A DNA stretch of 64,000 bases from Chryseobacterium sp. SSA4.19 (GTDB taxonomy: Bacteria; Bacteroidota; Bacteroidia; Flavobacteriales; Weeksellaceae): positions 1-64,000 of the forward strand of contig NZ_JAKVIP010000009.1 of assembly GCF_022601875.1 (NCBI RefSeq). Reading direction: 5' to 3'. The notes beneath the pieces are model-generated. The model ran no database searches. It saw only the letters and a program-made list of their open reading frames with translations, and was not told the DNA's origin. Below, piece after piece: positions 50,213-59,658 of this stretch. Position numbers and translations under genes: made by a program. The first letter of the stretch is position 1. Every line of letters starts with the position of its first letter.

Positions 50213-51250
50213 ATGGCTAAAAAGAAAACGGATACAGAATCCAATCCTAAAAAAAACAGGAATGATGTTGCAGTAGGTGTTGTCGGAAGCGGAAGTTTTG
50301 CAACGGCGATTGTAAAAATGCTTGTTGAAAACTGCAGGGTAGTACATTGGTGTGTAAGGAACGAATATGTAAAAGGAGCGATTGAACAGAGAGGCCATAA
50401 TCCTACCTATCTTACGGCAGTTAATTTTAACCTTAAAAATTTAAAGCTGACCACAGATATCAATGAACTGGTTTCTGCTTGTGATATTATTGTACTGGCT
50501 ACCCCTTCAATTTATCTTTCCGATACAATGGATAAAATGACCTGTGGCTATAAAGACAAGATTTTTGTTTCTGCCATTAAAGGGATTATTCCTAAAGTAA
50601 ATGATGTGGTGGCCCACTATCTGAGAGATGAGTTCAAGATCGGTTTCAGAAACCAGGCCGTCATTGCCGGGCCCTGCCACGCAGAGGAAGTTGCCATGGA
50701 GAGGCTCTCATACCTTACGGTAGCCACTGTAGAAGAGGAAACTTCCCAGAAATTAGTTGATATATTCAATTCTGATTTTATTAAGATGCATTCCAGCAAA
50801 GACATCTTAGGAAATGAATACAGCGCAATTCTTAAAAATATTTTTGCGATCGGAGCCGGGATTGCCAGTGGCCTGGGCTACGGGGACAACTTCACGGCAG
50901 TTTTCGTTTCAAATGCGATCCGCGAAATGGAAATGTTCCTCGAAGCGATCTATGAAGCACCAAGAGATGTAAATGAAAGTGCCTATTTGGGGGATTTGCT
51001 CGTAACGGCCTATTCCTTATTCTCAAGAAACAGAAACCTTGGTAACCTCATCGGGAAAGGATATACGGTGAAATCTGCAATTCAGTCTATGAACATGGTC
51101 GCAGAAGGATACTATGCCGCGGATTCCATTTATAAAACATCGAAAGAAAAAGGATTGGCGCTTCCGATTATAGATACGATCTACGGAATTTTATATGAAG
51201 GGAAAAATGCAGAAAAACAATTCAAAAAACTGACGGCAAAACTGGACTGA
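50213..51250 (+). CDS. gpsA: NAD(P)-dependent glycerol-3-phosphate dehydrogenase
   Basis: 345 residues from ATG 50213 ('MAKKKTDTESNPKKNRNDVA'). The Rossmann loop is 'VGVVGSGSFATAIVKML'. 'VSAIKGIIPKVNDVV', 'IAGPCHAEEVAMERLSYLTV' and 'NIFAIGAGIASGLGYGDNF' (catalytic Lys in 'ILKNIFAIGAG') identify GpsA. It reduces dihydroxyacetone phosphate to sn-glycerol-3-phosphate for phospholipid synthesis, in the cytosol. The basic ~20-residue N-terminal tail is longer than in enterobacterial GpsA. Confidence 0.93.
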   Translation: MAKKKTDTESNPKKNRNDVAVGVVGSGSFATAIVKMLVENCRVVHWCVRNEYVKGAIEQRGHNPTYLTAVNFNLKNLKLTTDINELVSACDIIVLATPSIYLSDTMDKMTCGYKDKIFVSAIKGIIPKVNDVVAHYLRDEFKIGFRNQAVIAGPCHAEEVAMERLSYLTVATVEEETSQKLVDIFNSDFIKMHSSKDILGNEYSAILKNIFAIGAGIASGLGYGDNFTAVFVSNAIREMEMFLEAIYEAPRDVNESAYLGDLLVTAYSLFSRNRNLGNLIGKGYTVKSAIQSMNMVAEGYYAADSIYKTSKEKGLALPIIDTIYGILYEGKNAEKQFKKLTAKLD

Positions 51251-51372
51251 TGACTCCATAATAAGTTTTGTTTTTTAACAGACAGTCAATATAAAATACC
51301 ATTGTTAAAATTTTTACACAAGTCTTTGTTTCAAGAACTTTTTACGAAATTTGATACTATAAAATTTATATT

Positions 51373-52878
51373 ATGTCACAATCGCTTACAAGCAGAACGC
51401 CGAAACCAAAATACGACGTTGTTCTCATCGGTGGCGGAATTATGAGTGCCACTTTAGCTACTTTACTGCACGAGTTCAATCCGGATCTGGATATTGCTAT
51501 ATTTGAAAGGCTGGGCAGGTTTGCCAAGGAAAGTACTGCCGCCTGGAATAACGCAGGGACAGGCCACTCAGCATTCTGTGAACTTAATTATACTCCCGAG
51601 AAACCTGACGGCACTATCGATATTTCAAAAGCGGAAAGTATAGCAGAACAGTTTGAAATCTCAAAACAGTTCTGGTCTTATCTGATTACAAAAGGATATA
51701 TACAGGAACCTTCAGATTTTATTAATTCCTGTCCGCATATGAGCCTGGTATTCGGTGAAAAAGATGCTGAATACTTAAAAAAACGTCATGAAAAAATGTC
51801 GGGATCAACGCTGTTCAAAGAAATGCAGTTTTCTACGGATCATGAAAAGTTAAGAGAATGGATTCCTTTGGTGATGAGCAAAAGAAACCCTTCAGAGATT
51901 ATGGCCGCTACAAAAATGGATTTGGGAACCGATGTCAACTTCGGAACCCTCACCAGGAAAATGGGGAGGCATCTGCTGGAAGATTCAAATGTTGAGGTTT
52001 TCCTATATCATGAAGTCAAAGATATTGATCCGAAAGAAGACGGAGCCTGGGAAATGAAAGTGAAAGACAGGATCAACAATCACAAACAGCAAGTGGAGGC
52101 TGATTTTGTATTCATCGGTGCGGGAGGATATGCGTTGCCGTTACTGGAAAGCTCCGATATCAAAGAAAGTGAAGGCTACGGGGGATTTCCGGTTTCCGGA
52201 GAATGGCTGGTGACTCATAATCAGGAACTGGTGGAAAAGCATCAGGCAAAAGTTTATACCCAGGCTTCTGTGGATGCTCCGCCGATGTCTGTTCCCCATT
52301 TGGATTTGAGAATTATTGACGGTCAGAAAGCTTTGCTTTTCGGTCCTTTCGCCGGGTTTTCAACAAAATTTCTGAAAGAAGGGAGCTATCTCGATCTGCC
52401 GGAAAGTGTTAATACGAAAAATCTGAGATCTCTTTTCGGAGCATGGTGGCATAATATCCCGCTGACCAAATATCTGGTTCAGCAGGTAGCAATGACCAAA
52501 TCCCAGAGAATACAGCATTTAAGAGAATTTATTAAAGATGCCAAAGCAGAGGACTGGGAATTGAAAGTGGCCGGACAAAGAGTCCAGATCATTAAAAAAG
52601 ATGAAAAAGTCGGTGGTAAGCTCGAATTCGGTACTGAAGTGGTGGTCAATAAATCAGGAACGATTGCTTCTCTTTTAGGTGCCTCTCCGGGTGCTTCTAC
52701 AGCGGTATATGCCATGCTGAATGTCCTTGAAAAATGTTTTCCTGAAAAGCTCCATGGAGAATGGAAAGAAAAATTGTTGGAAATGATTCCTTCCTACGGA
52801 CAGAAGCTTTCCGGAAACCCTGAGCTTACAGAAAAAATGAGAAATTATACAAAAGAAAAATTAAAACTTGAATACTAA
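51373..52878 (+). CDS. mqo: Malate:quinone oxidoreductase
   Basis: 501 residues, the normal length. The FAD-binding motif is 'DVVLIGGGIMSATLATLLHE' (about residues 15-34). 'AAWNNAGTGHSAFCELNYTP', 'MDLGTDVNFGTLTRKM' and 'LLGASPGASTAVYAMLNVLE' are typical of Mqo. It is a peripheral membrane flavoenzyme oxidising malate to oxaloacetate and passing electrons to quinone, taking the place of or supplementing malate dehydrogenase in the TCA cycle. Confidence 0.96.
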   Translation: MSQSLTSRTPKPKYDVVLIGGGIMSATLATLLHEFNPDLDIAIFERLGRFAKESTAAWNNAGTGHSAFCELNYTPEKPDGTIDISKAESIAEQFEISKQFWSYLITKGYIQEPSDFINSCPHMSLVFGEKDAEYLKKRHEKMSGSTLFKEMQFSTDHEKLREWIPLVMSKRNPSEIMAATKMDLGTDVNFGTLTRKMGRHLLEDSNVEVFLYHEVKDIDPKEDGAWEMKVKDRINNHKQQVEADFVFIGAGGYALPLLESSDIKESEGYGGFPVSGEWLVTHNQELVEKHQAKVYTQASVDAPPMSVPHLDLRIIDGQKALLFGPFAGFSTKFLKEGSYLDLPESVNTKNLRSLFGAWWHNIPLTKYLVQQVAMTKSQRIQHLREFIKDAKAEDWELKVAGQRVQIIKKDEKVGGKLEFGTEVVVNKSGTIASLLGASPGASTAVYAMLNVLEKCFPEKLHGEWKEKLLEMIPSYGQKLSGNPELTEKMRNYTKEKLKLEY

Positions 52879-52895
52879 ACACCAGTAATAAGCGT

Positions 52896-52947
52896 GGGTA
52901 ATAAGTAATTATTTTACAGATTACTTATTACCCATTGCTTATTATTT
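52896..52947. repeat. 14-bp inverted repeat with dispersed ATTACCCATTGCTTATTA motif
   Basis: GGGTAATAAGTAAT (52896-52909) pairs with ATTACTTATTACCC (52920-52933) around a 10-base loop. The 3' arm runs into CCCATTGCTTATTA, a motif also seen at about 24449, 24691 and (reversed) 25215. Confidence 0.6.
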
Positions 52948-52956
52948 ATATTTAAA

Positions 52957-53355
52957 ATGTCTGATACTCTCGTAAAACCGGTCATCGTAAAAGAACTTCT
53001 GGAATCCCTTAAGGCAAAAGTGGAAGAGGAAAAGCAGGTCATTGTTCACTGCTGTTTCCCGGCATCACCATTTTTAGGAAACCTGATCAGGATCTGGCAG
53101 TCGACCTACCTTTTTGATAGCCAGTCAGCGCACAAGAGCCGGCTTATCCATACGGAAAATATTACTGTTTATCCCAACTGGACTCCCGTTCCTTTTATGA
53201 GAGATTTTTGGTTTACTCTTGTTTTTTCCGGGCTTCCGAAAGACTGTAAAAGCTTCGACCTGAAAGAGGTAATCCCGGAAGAAGGAGGATTTTTTGTGCC
53301 ATCCATCAAACGGAATTCATCAGATATTTATCGTGTGAAAATTTCGGAATCTTAA
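52957..53355 (+). CDS. Hypothetical protein (132 aa)
   Basis: A compact cytosolic protein with 'KQVIVHCCFPASPFLGNLIR' and 'WQSTYLFDSQSAHKSRLIHT'; the adjacent cysteines are noticeable. No domain is recognised. It begins just after the inverted repeat downstream of mqo. Confidence 0.65.
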   Translation: MSDTLVKPVIVKELLESLKAKVEEEKQVIVHCCFPASPFLGNLIRIWQSTYLFDSQSAHKSRLIHTENITVYPNWTPVPFMRDFWFTLVFSGLPKDCKSFDLKEVIPEEGGFFVPSIKRNSSDIYRVKISES

Positions 53356-53564
53356 GCTCATTTAGATTTAGCTGGAAAATATAACCGCTTGCAAATGATG
53401 TTTATTACCGTATAAAAATATAAAGAAAATCTGCTGAATCTTAGAGCATCTATTCAAAAACAAAATGTAAATCAGCTGTAAAAATTTAAATTGTACTTTT
53501 AAGCAAGCTCTCAGTAAATATTCTAATCCTTAAATTCAGCAAGCTCAATTTAAAAAACCAAAAT

Positions 53565-53993
53565 ATGAAAATTAAAATTCTGTCTCTTTTAATAATGATC
53601 ATTTTCTTTGGAAACCTGTCGGCACAGGAAACTAAGAAACACATTTACAAAGGTAAAATTGATAAATACCCGGTAACTTTATATCTCGTAGAAGAAATCT
53701 CAGGATGCCCAAGCACTCATTACAGTGGCATGTACAAATACGACAATGCCAGTCAGTGGCTGTATCTCGAAATTTCAGATGATGAAGACAATAAGCTGGT
53801 CATGGTAGAAGGTGGAATCACCGGAATTATCAGTGTAAAAAGAAATGGTGAACATCTTACGGGGTATTGGATTTCACCGGACGGAAATAAAAAATTGAAT
53901 GTAAACCTTAAAAAAGCTCCGGTTAACAGTAAAATACTTAAGCCTTATGAAGACCGATACGACCAGGTAAATTATGAAATGAATGATTGTTAA
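53565..53993 (+). CDS. Secreted hypothetical protein (142 aa)
   Basis: Signal peptide 'MKIKILSLLIMIIFFGNLSA' with cleavage near residue 21. The mature ~120 residues look beta-rich ('HIYKGKIDKYPVTLYLVEEI', 'GYWISPDGNKKLNVNL') and contain two cysteines (in 'GCPSTHYSG' and at the C-terminus). Probably a small periplasmic lipocalin-like or all-beta protein; the family is not recognised. Confidence 0.65.
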   Translation: MKIKILSLLIMIIFFGNLSAQETKKHIYKGKIDKYPVTLYLVEEISGCPSTHYSGMYKYDNASQWLYLEISDDEDNKLVMVEGGITGIISVKRNGEHLTGYWISPDGNKKLNVNLKKAPVNSKILKPYEDRYDQVNYEMNDC

Positions 53994-54060
53994 TAAAACA
54001 TTCCGTGATTTAAAAATTTGAGGTTCATACTGTTAATCATTAAGTTAATAAATTCAATTC

Positions 54061-54672
54061 ATGAAAAATTACCTGTTTATCTTTTTACTGTTTCCGCTGA
54101 TCATTTTTTCTCAAAAGATTTCCAGGGAAGAATCGGAAATAAAGAAATTCCAGAAAGCTCTGAATGCAGAATATCTGAATCCGAAAGAAACGCCTTTGCG
54201 TGGAGATCATTTTACCAATTTTAAAGCGCATCCTTTCTTTCCTGTTGATTTGAAATACAGGGTCACTGCGAAATTTGTGAGAACTGAGAATGCACAGCCT
54301 TTCGATCTTCCTACTTCTTCCGGAAAGACAAAACCTTACAGGGAATATGGCAAAGCTACATTTGATTTAGATGGGAAATCGTATACTTTAACCCTGTATC
54401 AAAGCCTGGATTTAATCAAACAGGCAAAATATAAAAATGACCTCTTCCTGCCTTTCCGCGATGCAACCAATGAAAAAGAAACGTACGGCGGAGGAAAATA
54501 CCTGGATCTTACGATCCCCAAAGGCAATACCATTGTTCTGGATTTTAATAAATCCTATCATCCGTATTGTGCCTATAATGCTTACGATTACAATTGTCCG
54601 GTTGTCCCTGAAGAAAACAGACTGCCTGTAGAAATCCGAGCCGGTGTTATGTATGAAGATATTTATCATTAA
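54061..54672 (+). CDS. DUF1684 protein, secreted
   Basis: 203 residues with a signal peptide ('MKNYLFIFLLFPLIIFSQ'). The DUF1684 core is recognised by 'FFPVDLKYRVTAKFVRT', 'PYREYGKATFDLDGKSYTLT', 'LFLPFRDATNEKETYGGGKY' and the ending 'DFNKSYHPYCAYNAYDYNCP'. The family is widespread but of unknown function. Its stop is 3 bp before the GNAT start, so the two are probably co-transcribed. Confidence 0.85.
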   Translation: MKNYLFIFLLFPLIIFSQKISREESEIKKFQKALNAEYLNPKETPLRGDHFTNFKAHPFFPVDLKYRVTAKFVRTENAQPFDLPTSSGKTKPYREYGKATFDLDGKSYTLTLYQSLDLIKQAKYKNDLFLPFRDATNEKETYGGGKYLDLTIPKGNTIVLDFNKSYHPYCAYNAYDYNCPVVPEENRLPVEIRAGVMYEDIYH

Positions 54673-54675
54673 GGA

Positions 54676-55149
54676 ATGGTGAGTCTGAAATTTTTCGAAG
54701 AAAAAGATTTTCCCGGTGTGAATTATACTCTGGATGAAACCCAGATGGGATATACGTCTACGGCAGAATTTGCATTAAAAAGAATTTTTGAAAGAAATAC
54801 CGGTTTGGAATTTCCCGTATCCATTTTCTATGACGAAAAACCATCGGGATTTTTTACATTAGATTTTGGGGCAGATCGTTTTGATTTAACAGACAATCCC
54901 AATTCTGTATTGTTACGCTCTTTGTCAGTGAATCCGGGATTACAGGAAAAAGGCATCGGGAAATCTGCGATGCTGCAGATTGACGGTCTTATCAGGGGAA
55001 ATTTTAAAAGCTGTAATGAAATTGTCCTTGCTGTGAATCAGAACAATATTTCGGCGTATGAATTATACCTTACCGTTGGATATCAGTATGAAGGAAAAAC
55101 TAAGATCGGCAGAAATGGCCCTCAATACATCATGTATAAAAAGATTTAA
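54676..55149 (+). CDS. GNAT-family N-acetyltransferase
   Basis: 157 residues. The acetyl-CoA loop is 'LSVNPGLQEKGIGKSAMLQI' (about residues 76-95), followed by 'EIVLAVNQNNISAYELYLTV' and 'GYQYEGKTKIGRNGPQYIMY'. Substrate unknown. Probably an operon with the DUF1684 gene. Confidence 0.88.
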   Translation: MVSLKFFEEKDFPGVNYTLDETQMGYTSTAEFALKRIFERNTGLEFPVSIFYDEKPSGFFTLDFGADRFDLTDNPNSVLLRSLSVNPGLQEKGIGKSAMLQIDGLIRGNFKSCNEIVLAVNQNNISAYELYLTVGYQYEGKTKIGRNGPQYIMYKKI

Positions 55150-55228
55150 GAAATTTTTAATGCATATTTTCATCTTTGGCGTGATCCTTTCTGCTGATTT
55201 CAGGTAATATCAAATCAAAGTATACAAC

Positions 55229-56038
55229 ATGGAAATCTCTCTTAAAAATCAGGTGGCTGTCGTTACAGGAGCCTCCAGCGGAATCGGTTCCGGTATCGCA
55301 AAATCTCTGGCTTCAGCAGGCGCAACTGTAATTGTTAACCATTCCTCAGAACATTCGACTGAAGAAGCAAAATCCGTTTTAAAAGAAATTACCGATGCAG
55401 GCGGAAAAGGAATTACCTATCAGTGTGACGTTTCCAAAGAAGATCAGGTAATAAAAATGTTTCAGGATACCGTCTCACAATTCGGTACTGTTGATATTCT
55501 TATAAATAACGCGGGTGTTCAGAAAGATGCTAAATTTACCGATATGACCCTTGATCAGTGGAATACTGTAATTGGCATCAATCTTACCGGCCAGTTTCTC
55601 TGTGCCAGAGAGGCTATCAAAGAATTCCTTCGCCGTGGTATCGATCCTTCACGCTCCGTAGCCTGTGGAAAAATTATCCACATCAGTTCGGTTCACGAGA
55701 TTATTCCTTGGGCCGGGCATGCAAATTATGCTGCGAGTAAAGGGGCAATCAGGATGCTGATGCAGACTTTGGCTCAGGAATACGGGGCCGACAAAATCCG
55801 TGTTAATTCCATTTGTCCCGGCGCCATTCAGACTCCGATCAATAAAAATGCCTGGAGTACTCCTGAAGCATTAAATTCACTGATGGACCTGGTTCCTTAT
55901 AACAGGATCGGGCAGCCTCAGGATATCGGCAACCTTGCTGTCTTTCTGGCGAGTGATATGGCAGATTATATTACGGGAGCCAGTATTTTCGTTGATGGCG
56001 GAATGACAACTTTTGAAAGCTTTTCTACGGGAGGATAG
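55229..56038 (+). CDS. Short-chain dehydrogenase (glucose-1-dehydrogenase-like)
   Basis: 269 residues, classical SDR. 'VAVVTGASSGIGSGIAKSLA' (TGxxxGxG, about 9-28), 'ILINNAGVQKDAKF' (NNAG), 'IIHISSVHEI' (catalytic Ser), 'HANYAASKGAIRM' (YxxxK), and 'RVNSICPGAIQTPIN'. It resembles bacterial glucose 1-dehydrogenases. It may supply reduced cofactor or act on a related sugar. The next gene is a GH63-like glycosidase on the same strand, which suggests linked sugar metabolism. Confidence 0.9.
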   Translation: MEISLKNQVAVVTGASSGIGSGIAKSLASAGATVIVNHSSEHSTEEAKSVLKEITDAGGKGITYQCDVSKEDQVIKMFQDTVSQFGTVDILINNAGVQKDAKFTDMTLDQWNTVIGINLTGQFLCAREAIKEFLRRGIDPSRSVACGKIIHISSVHEIIPWAGHANYAASKGAIRMLMQTLAQEYGADKIRVNSICPGAIQTPINKNAWSTPEALNSLMDLVPYNRIGQPQDIGNLAVFLASDMADYITGASIFVDGGMTTFESFSTGG

Positions 56039-56245
56039 TTTTGGACGCACATTTCCGGCTTTCACTACTCGTTTTTTTGTGCTCTGGCATTTTCCACAGT
56101 TTACAAAAAGAGCTCAGACAGGCCGTTCAATCCGGGGCGCAGGTGAGGACGATTACAGAAGGATATTGGCGGCTCATCATTTGTTTTCCCTACTATTAGG
56201 ATTAGAATCCGATTCATGTACACCGTAAAATACATTTAAAAATTT

Positions 56246-58921
56246 ATGAAAGAAAAAGACAGGTTATCAGATGTTTCATGGAAAAAATGGGGACCTTACG
56301 TAAGCAATAGGGAATGGGGGCTTGTGCGTGAAGATTATAGTGAAAACGGTGATGCCTGGAACTATACCAACCACGATACGGCAGAGGCGAAAGCCTACCG
56401 TTGGGGCGAGGAAGGAATTTGCGGAATCTGCGATGACCTTCAGAGACTGGTTTTTTCTGTCGGGTTCTGGAATAAAAAGGATAAAATGGTGAAAGAAAGG
56501 TTTTTCGGGCTCTCCAACAGGCAGGGGAATCATGGAGAAGATGTAAAAGAATATTTTTACTACCTGGATTCTACTCCGACCCATTCTTATATGAAGATGT
56601 TGTACAAATATCCTCAACAGACCTTTCCTTATGACGATTTAATAAAAACCAATGCATCAAGGACGAAACAGGATCCGGAATACGAATTAATCGACACCGG
56701 GATTTTCGATAGGAATGAATATTTTGATATCTTCATAGAATATGCAAAAGAAAGCCAGGACGATCTTCTTGTAAAACTGACGATCATTAATAAATCAGAA
56801 CAGCTGGCACCGCTGGTCATTCTGCCGACCATTTGGTTCAGGAATACATGGAATTGGGGATATAATGACTATAAACCACGGATGAATTCCGAAGAACCGA
56901 ATAAGATCAGCGTCAGTCATAAGGATTTGAGTATTAAAAATATTTATGCAGACCAATCCGTAAAAGTTCTTTTTTGTGACAATGAAACCCATAATGAGCG
57001 TATTTACCAATGTTCCAATACGGCAAGATATACCAAAGACGGGATTAATGACTTTATCATTAATGGTAATGATGCGTCCGTAAACTTGGAGAATAAAGGT
57101 ACGAAAGCCTCATTTCTGATAGATGAAGCTTTTCAGCCGAAACAGGTAAAAACGTTTGAGTTCAGGATTTCTGATAAAGATTTAGAAAAGCCATTTGAAG
57201 ATTTCGATGTTATTTTTGAAGCGAGAAAAAAAGAGGCTGATGAATTTTATGAAAATATCCAGGAGGGGATAGAAACAGATGATGAAAAGCTGGTTCAGCG
57301 CCAGGCTTTCGCAGGAATGCTTTGGAACAAAATGTTTTACCATTACAATGTTGAAAAATGGCTGAAAGGTGATCCCGCAGAAATACCTCCGCCAAAATCG
57401 CGTGAAAAGATCCGTAATTTTGAGTGGAAACATCTTAATAATGAACATATTATTTCTATGCCGGACAAATGGGAATATCCATGGTATGCTACATGGGATC
57501 TGGCGTTTCATGCAATCAGTTTCTCGCTTATTGATCCGGATTTTGCAAAACATCAGCTGAAACTTTTTCTTTTTGAATGGTATATGCATCCGAACGGACA
57601 GCTTCCTGCTTATGAATGGGATTTGAGCGATGTAAACCCTCCCGTACATGCCTGGGCTGTTTTTAGGGTGTTTAAGATAGATGAATATTTAAAAGATAAA
57701 CCGGACCTCGAATTTCTGGAAAGTGCTTTCCAAAAATTGCTGATGAATTTTACATGGTGGGTGAATAAAAAGGATAACAACGGAAATAATATTTTTGAAG
57801 GCGGATTTTTAGGTCTCGATAATATCGGAGCTTTTGACCGCAATGCCGAACTGCCGAACGGTGAGCATTTGGAACAGTCCGATGGCACGAGCTGGATGGC
57901 CATGTTTGCTCTGAACATGATGAGAATTGCTCTGGAGCTGGCCTTGTATAACAGGATTTATGAAGAGATGGCCATGAAGTTTTTTGAACATTTTCTTGCT
58001 ATCGCCAATTCCCTGGACAAAATGGGTGACGAATGCTTCAGTCTCTGGGATGACCAGGATGAGTTTTTCTACGATGCCATTTCATCAAGGGACGGAAGCC
58101 ACATGTATTTGAAATTGAGAACCATTGTCGGCCTGATCCCGATGTTTGCTGTTGAGGTAATTGATGATGAAATGATAGAAAAGCTGCCTAATTTTAAAAA
58201 AAGAATGAAATGGGTGCTTGAAAATAAGCCTGAGCTGGCCTCTTTGGTTTCGCATTGGGAAGTAAAAGGGAAGGATTCTAAACATCTGCTGTCTCTGTTA
58301 AGAGGGCATCGGCTGAAAAGGCTGCTGCACAGAATGCTGAACCCGGAGGAATTTCTGAGCGAATTCGGGGTCCGTGCTTTATCGAAAGAATATGAAAAAA
58401 ATCCCTATACTTTACAGTTGAATGGTACGGATTATACCGTTAAATATACGCCTGCTGAAAGTGACAGTGCTCTTTTCGGAGGAAACAGCAACTGGCGTGG
58501 CCCGGTCTGGTTCCCGATTAATTTTTTAATTATCGAAAGCCTGCAGCGGTTCTTCTTTTATTACAGTCCGGACTTTTTAGTGGAATATCCTACAGGAAGC
58601 GGCAGTTACTCAAACCTTGATGAGATTGCTGATGCATTAAGTAAAAGGCTTTCAAAGCTGTTTCTAAAAGATGAAAACGGAAAACGCCCTTTCAACGGTC
58701 AGTATCCGAGATTTCAGGACGACCCGGATTTTAAAGATTATATTCTGTTTTATGAATATTTTCACGGGGACAATGGCCGTGGAGTAGGCGCATCCCACCA
58801 GACAGGATGGACAGGTCTGATTACTAAAATCCTGATGCCCAGGTTTTCAAAAAAGAAAATTGCAGCCTCTGAAACGGAATTGCCGGAAGGTAAAAAGGGT
58901 TATAAAGATCAAATATTCTAA
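56246..58921 (+). CDS. GH63-like / MGH1-like glucosidase
   Basis: 891 residues with no signal peptide. The C-terminal (alpha/alpha)6 barrel starts near residue 340. Motifs include 'EYPWYATWDLAFHAISFSLI' (catalytic Asp region), 'WMAMFALNMMRIALELALYN' and 'GGNSNWRGPVWFPINFLIIE' near residue 750. The N-terminal part is a beta-rich domain specific to long bacterial members. Such enzymes hydrolyse alpha-glucosides or mannosyl-/glucosyl-glycerate. Cytosolic. The 207-bp upstream gap shows nothing distinctive. Confidence 0.88.
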   Translation: MKEKDRLSDVSWKKWGPYVSNREWGLVREDYSENGDAWNYTNHDTAEAKAYRWGEEGICGICDDLQRLVFSVGFWNKKDKMVKERFFGLSNRQGNHGEDVKEYFYYLDSTPTHSYMKMLYKYPQQTFPYDDLIKTNASRTKQDPEYELIDTGIFDRNEYFDIFIEYAKESQDDLLVKLTIINKSEQLAPLVILPTIWFRNTWNWGYNDYKPRMNSEEPNKISVSHKDLSIKNIYADQSVKVLFCDNETHNERIYQCSNTARYTKDGINDFIINGNDASVNLENKGTKASFLIDEAFQPKQVKTFEFRISDKDLEKPFEDFDVIFEARKKEADEFYENIQEGIETDDEKLVQRQAFAGMLWNKMFYHYNVEKWLKGDPAEIPPPKSREKIRNFEWKHLNNEHIISMPDKWEYPWYATWDLAFHAISFSLIDPDFAKHQLKLFLFEWYMHPNGQLPAYEWDLSDVNPPVHAWAVFRVFKIDEYLKDKPDLEFLESAFQKLLMNFTWWVNKKDNNGNNIFEGGFLGLDNIGAFDRNAELPNGEHLEQSDGTSWMAMFALNMMRIALELALYNRIYEEMAMKFFEHFLAIANSLDKMGDECFSLWDDQDEFFYDAISSRDGSHMYLKLRTIVGLIPMFAVEVIDDEMIEKLPNFKKRMKWVLENKPELASLVSHWEVKGKDSKHLLSLLRGHRLKRLLHRMLNPEEFLSEFGVRALSKEYEKNPYTLQLNGTDYTVKYTPAESDSALFGGNSNWRGPVWFPINFLIIESLQRFFFYYSPDFLVEYPTGSGSYSNLDEIADALSKRLSKLFLKDENGKRPFNGQYPRFQDDPDFKDYILFYEYFHGDNGRGVGASHQTGWTGLITKILMPRFSKKKIAASETELPEGKKGYKDQIF

Positions 58922-58971
58922 AATGCTACCGAAACCAGCAGCCTGAATAAATTGAAGAACTTTGTGTTTTT

Positions 58972-59658
58972 CTAATCAAATATCTGGTGGATGACTTCAA
59001 GAGAGGGCGGTGTCTGAAAGTCTGTAATATGATAATGATAATAGACCAGAAGACTGTCTAGAAGATCTTTTCTGTATGCTGACGGAATCTTTATACGATA
59101 AGGGTCTGCAGTAGAAAGAATCATTTTCCAAATCGCAGAAATATCTTCACCGAACAGCTGGTGTACCGGTTCAGTAGAAAATGTACCGGTTTCCGGATCA
59201 AGGAATTTTCCGGCATTAAGCAGGGGCGCCACTCCCTGAATCTTTAAAATTTTAATCAAAAAAATGAAATGTGACTGGTAATTCCGGTGTTGCAGCTCAT
59301 CAATAAACTCATTCAGGCAAAAGAAAATATTATGGTTTTTATTTTCATGCCTTAGATTCTGATTTAAAAAATCTGATATGAAGAATACAACGGTACTGGA
59401 TTTTATATCCGTATAGATATCATTACTTTTTATGAGCTCGAATCTTGAGATGGTCTGTATGCCGTTGCCTCTTATCGGAAGCAGCGAAAAGCTTAGCTGG
59501 CTTAACGGCATAAGAAGGGCCTTTTTCTTATTTTTTTTGGTGTAAATTCTCTTTAAAAAATAAGACTGAAAGCCGTCTTCTTCTGTAAAACAATGCAAGA
59601 CCGCATCATTTTCACCATATTTTATATAGGATAATAAAAAGCCGTTTTGTGAATTCAT
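58972..59658 (-). CDS. recO: DNA repair protein RecO
   Basis: 228 residues. The N-terminal OB-fold reads 'GFLLSYIKYGENDAVLHCFT' and 'GFQSYFLKRIYTKKNKKK'. The helical C-terminal domain follows ('FIFLIKILKIQGVAPLLNAG' region), with the zinc cysteines of some family members absent. RecO loads RecA with RecR in recombinational repair. Its start overlaps the porZ-like stop (TAATG), the arrangement commonly seen in flavobacteria. Confidence 0.9.
   Translation of the reverse strand: MNSQNGFLLSYIKYGENDAVLHCFTEEDGFQSYFLKRIYTKKNKKKALLMPLSQLSFSLLPIRGNGIQTISRFELIKSNDIYTDIKSSTVVFFISDFLNQNLRHENKNHNIFFCLNEFIDELQHRNYQSHFIFLIKILKIQGVAPLLNAGKFLDPETGTFSTEPVHQLFGEDISAIWKMILSTADPYRIKIPSAYRKDLLDSLLVYYHYHITDFQTPPSLEVIHQIFD

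Noticed and set aside
56039..56245. Short ORF between the SDR and the GH63-like gene
   Set aside because: It overlaps the SDR end in another frame, has no recognisable motif or start signal, and is probably chance.
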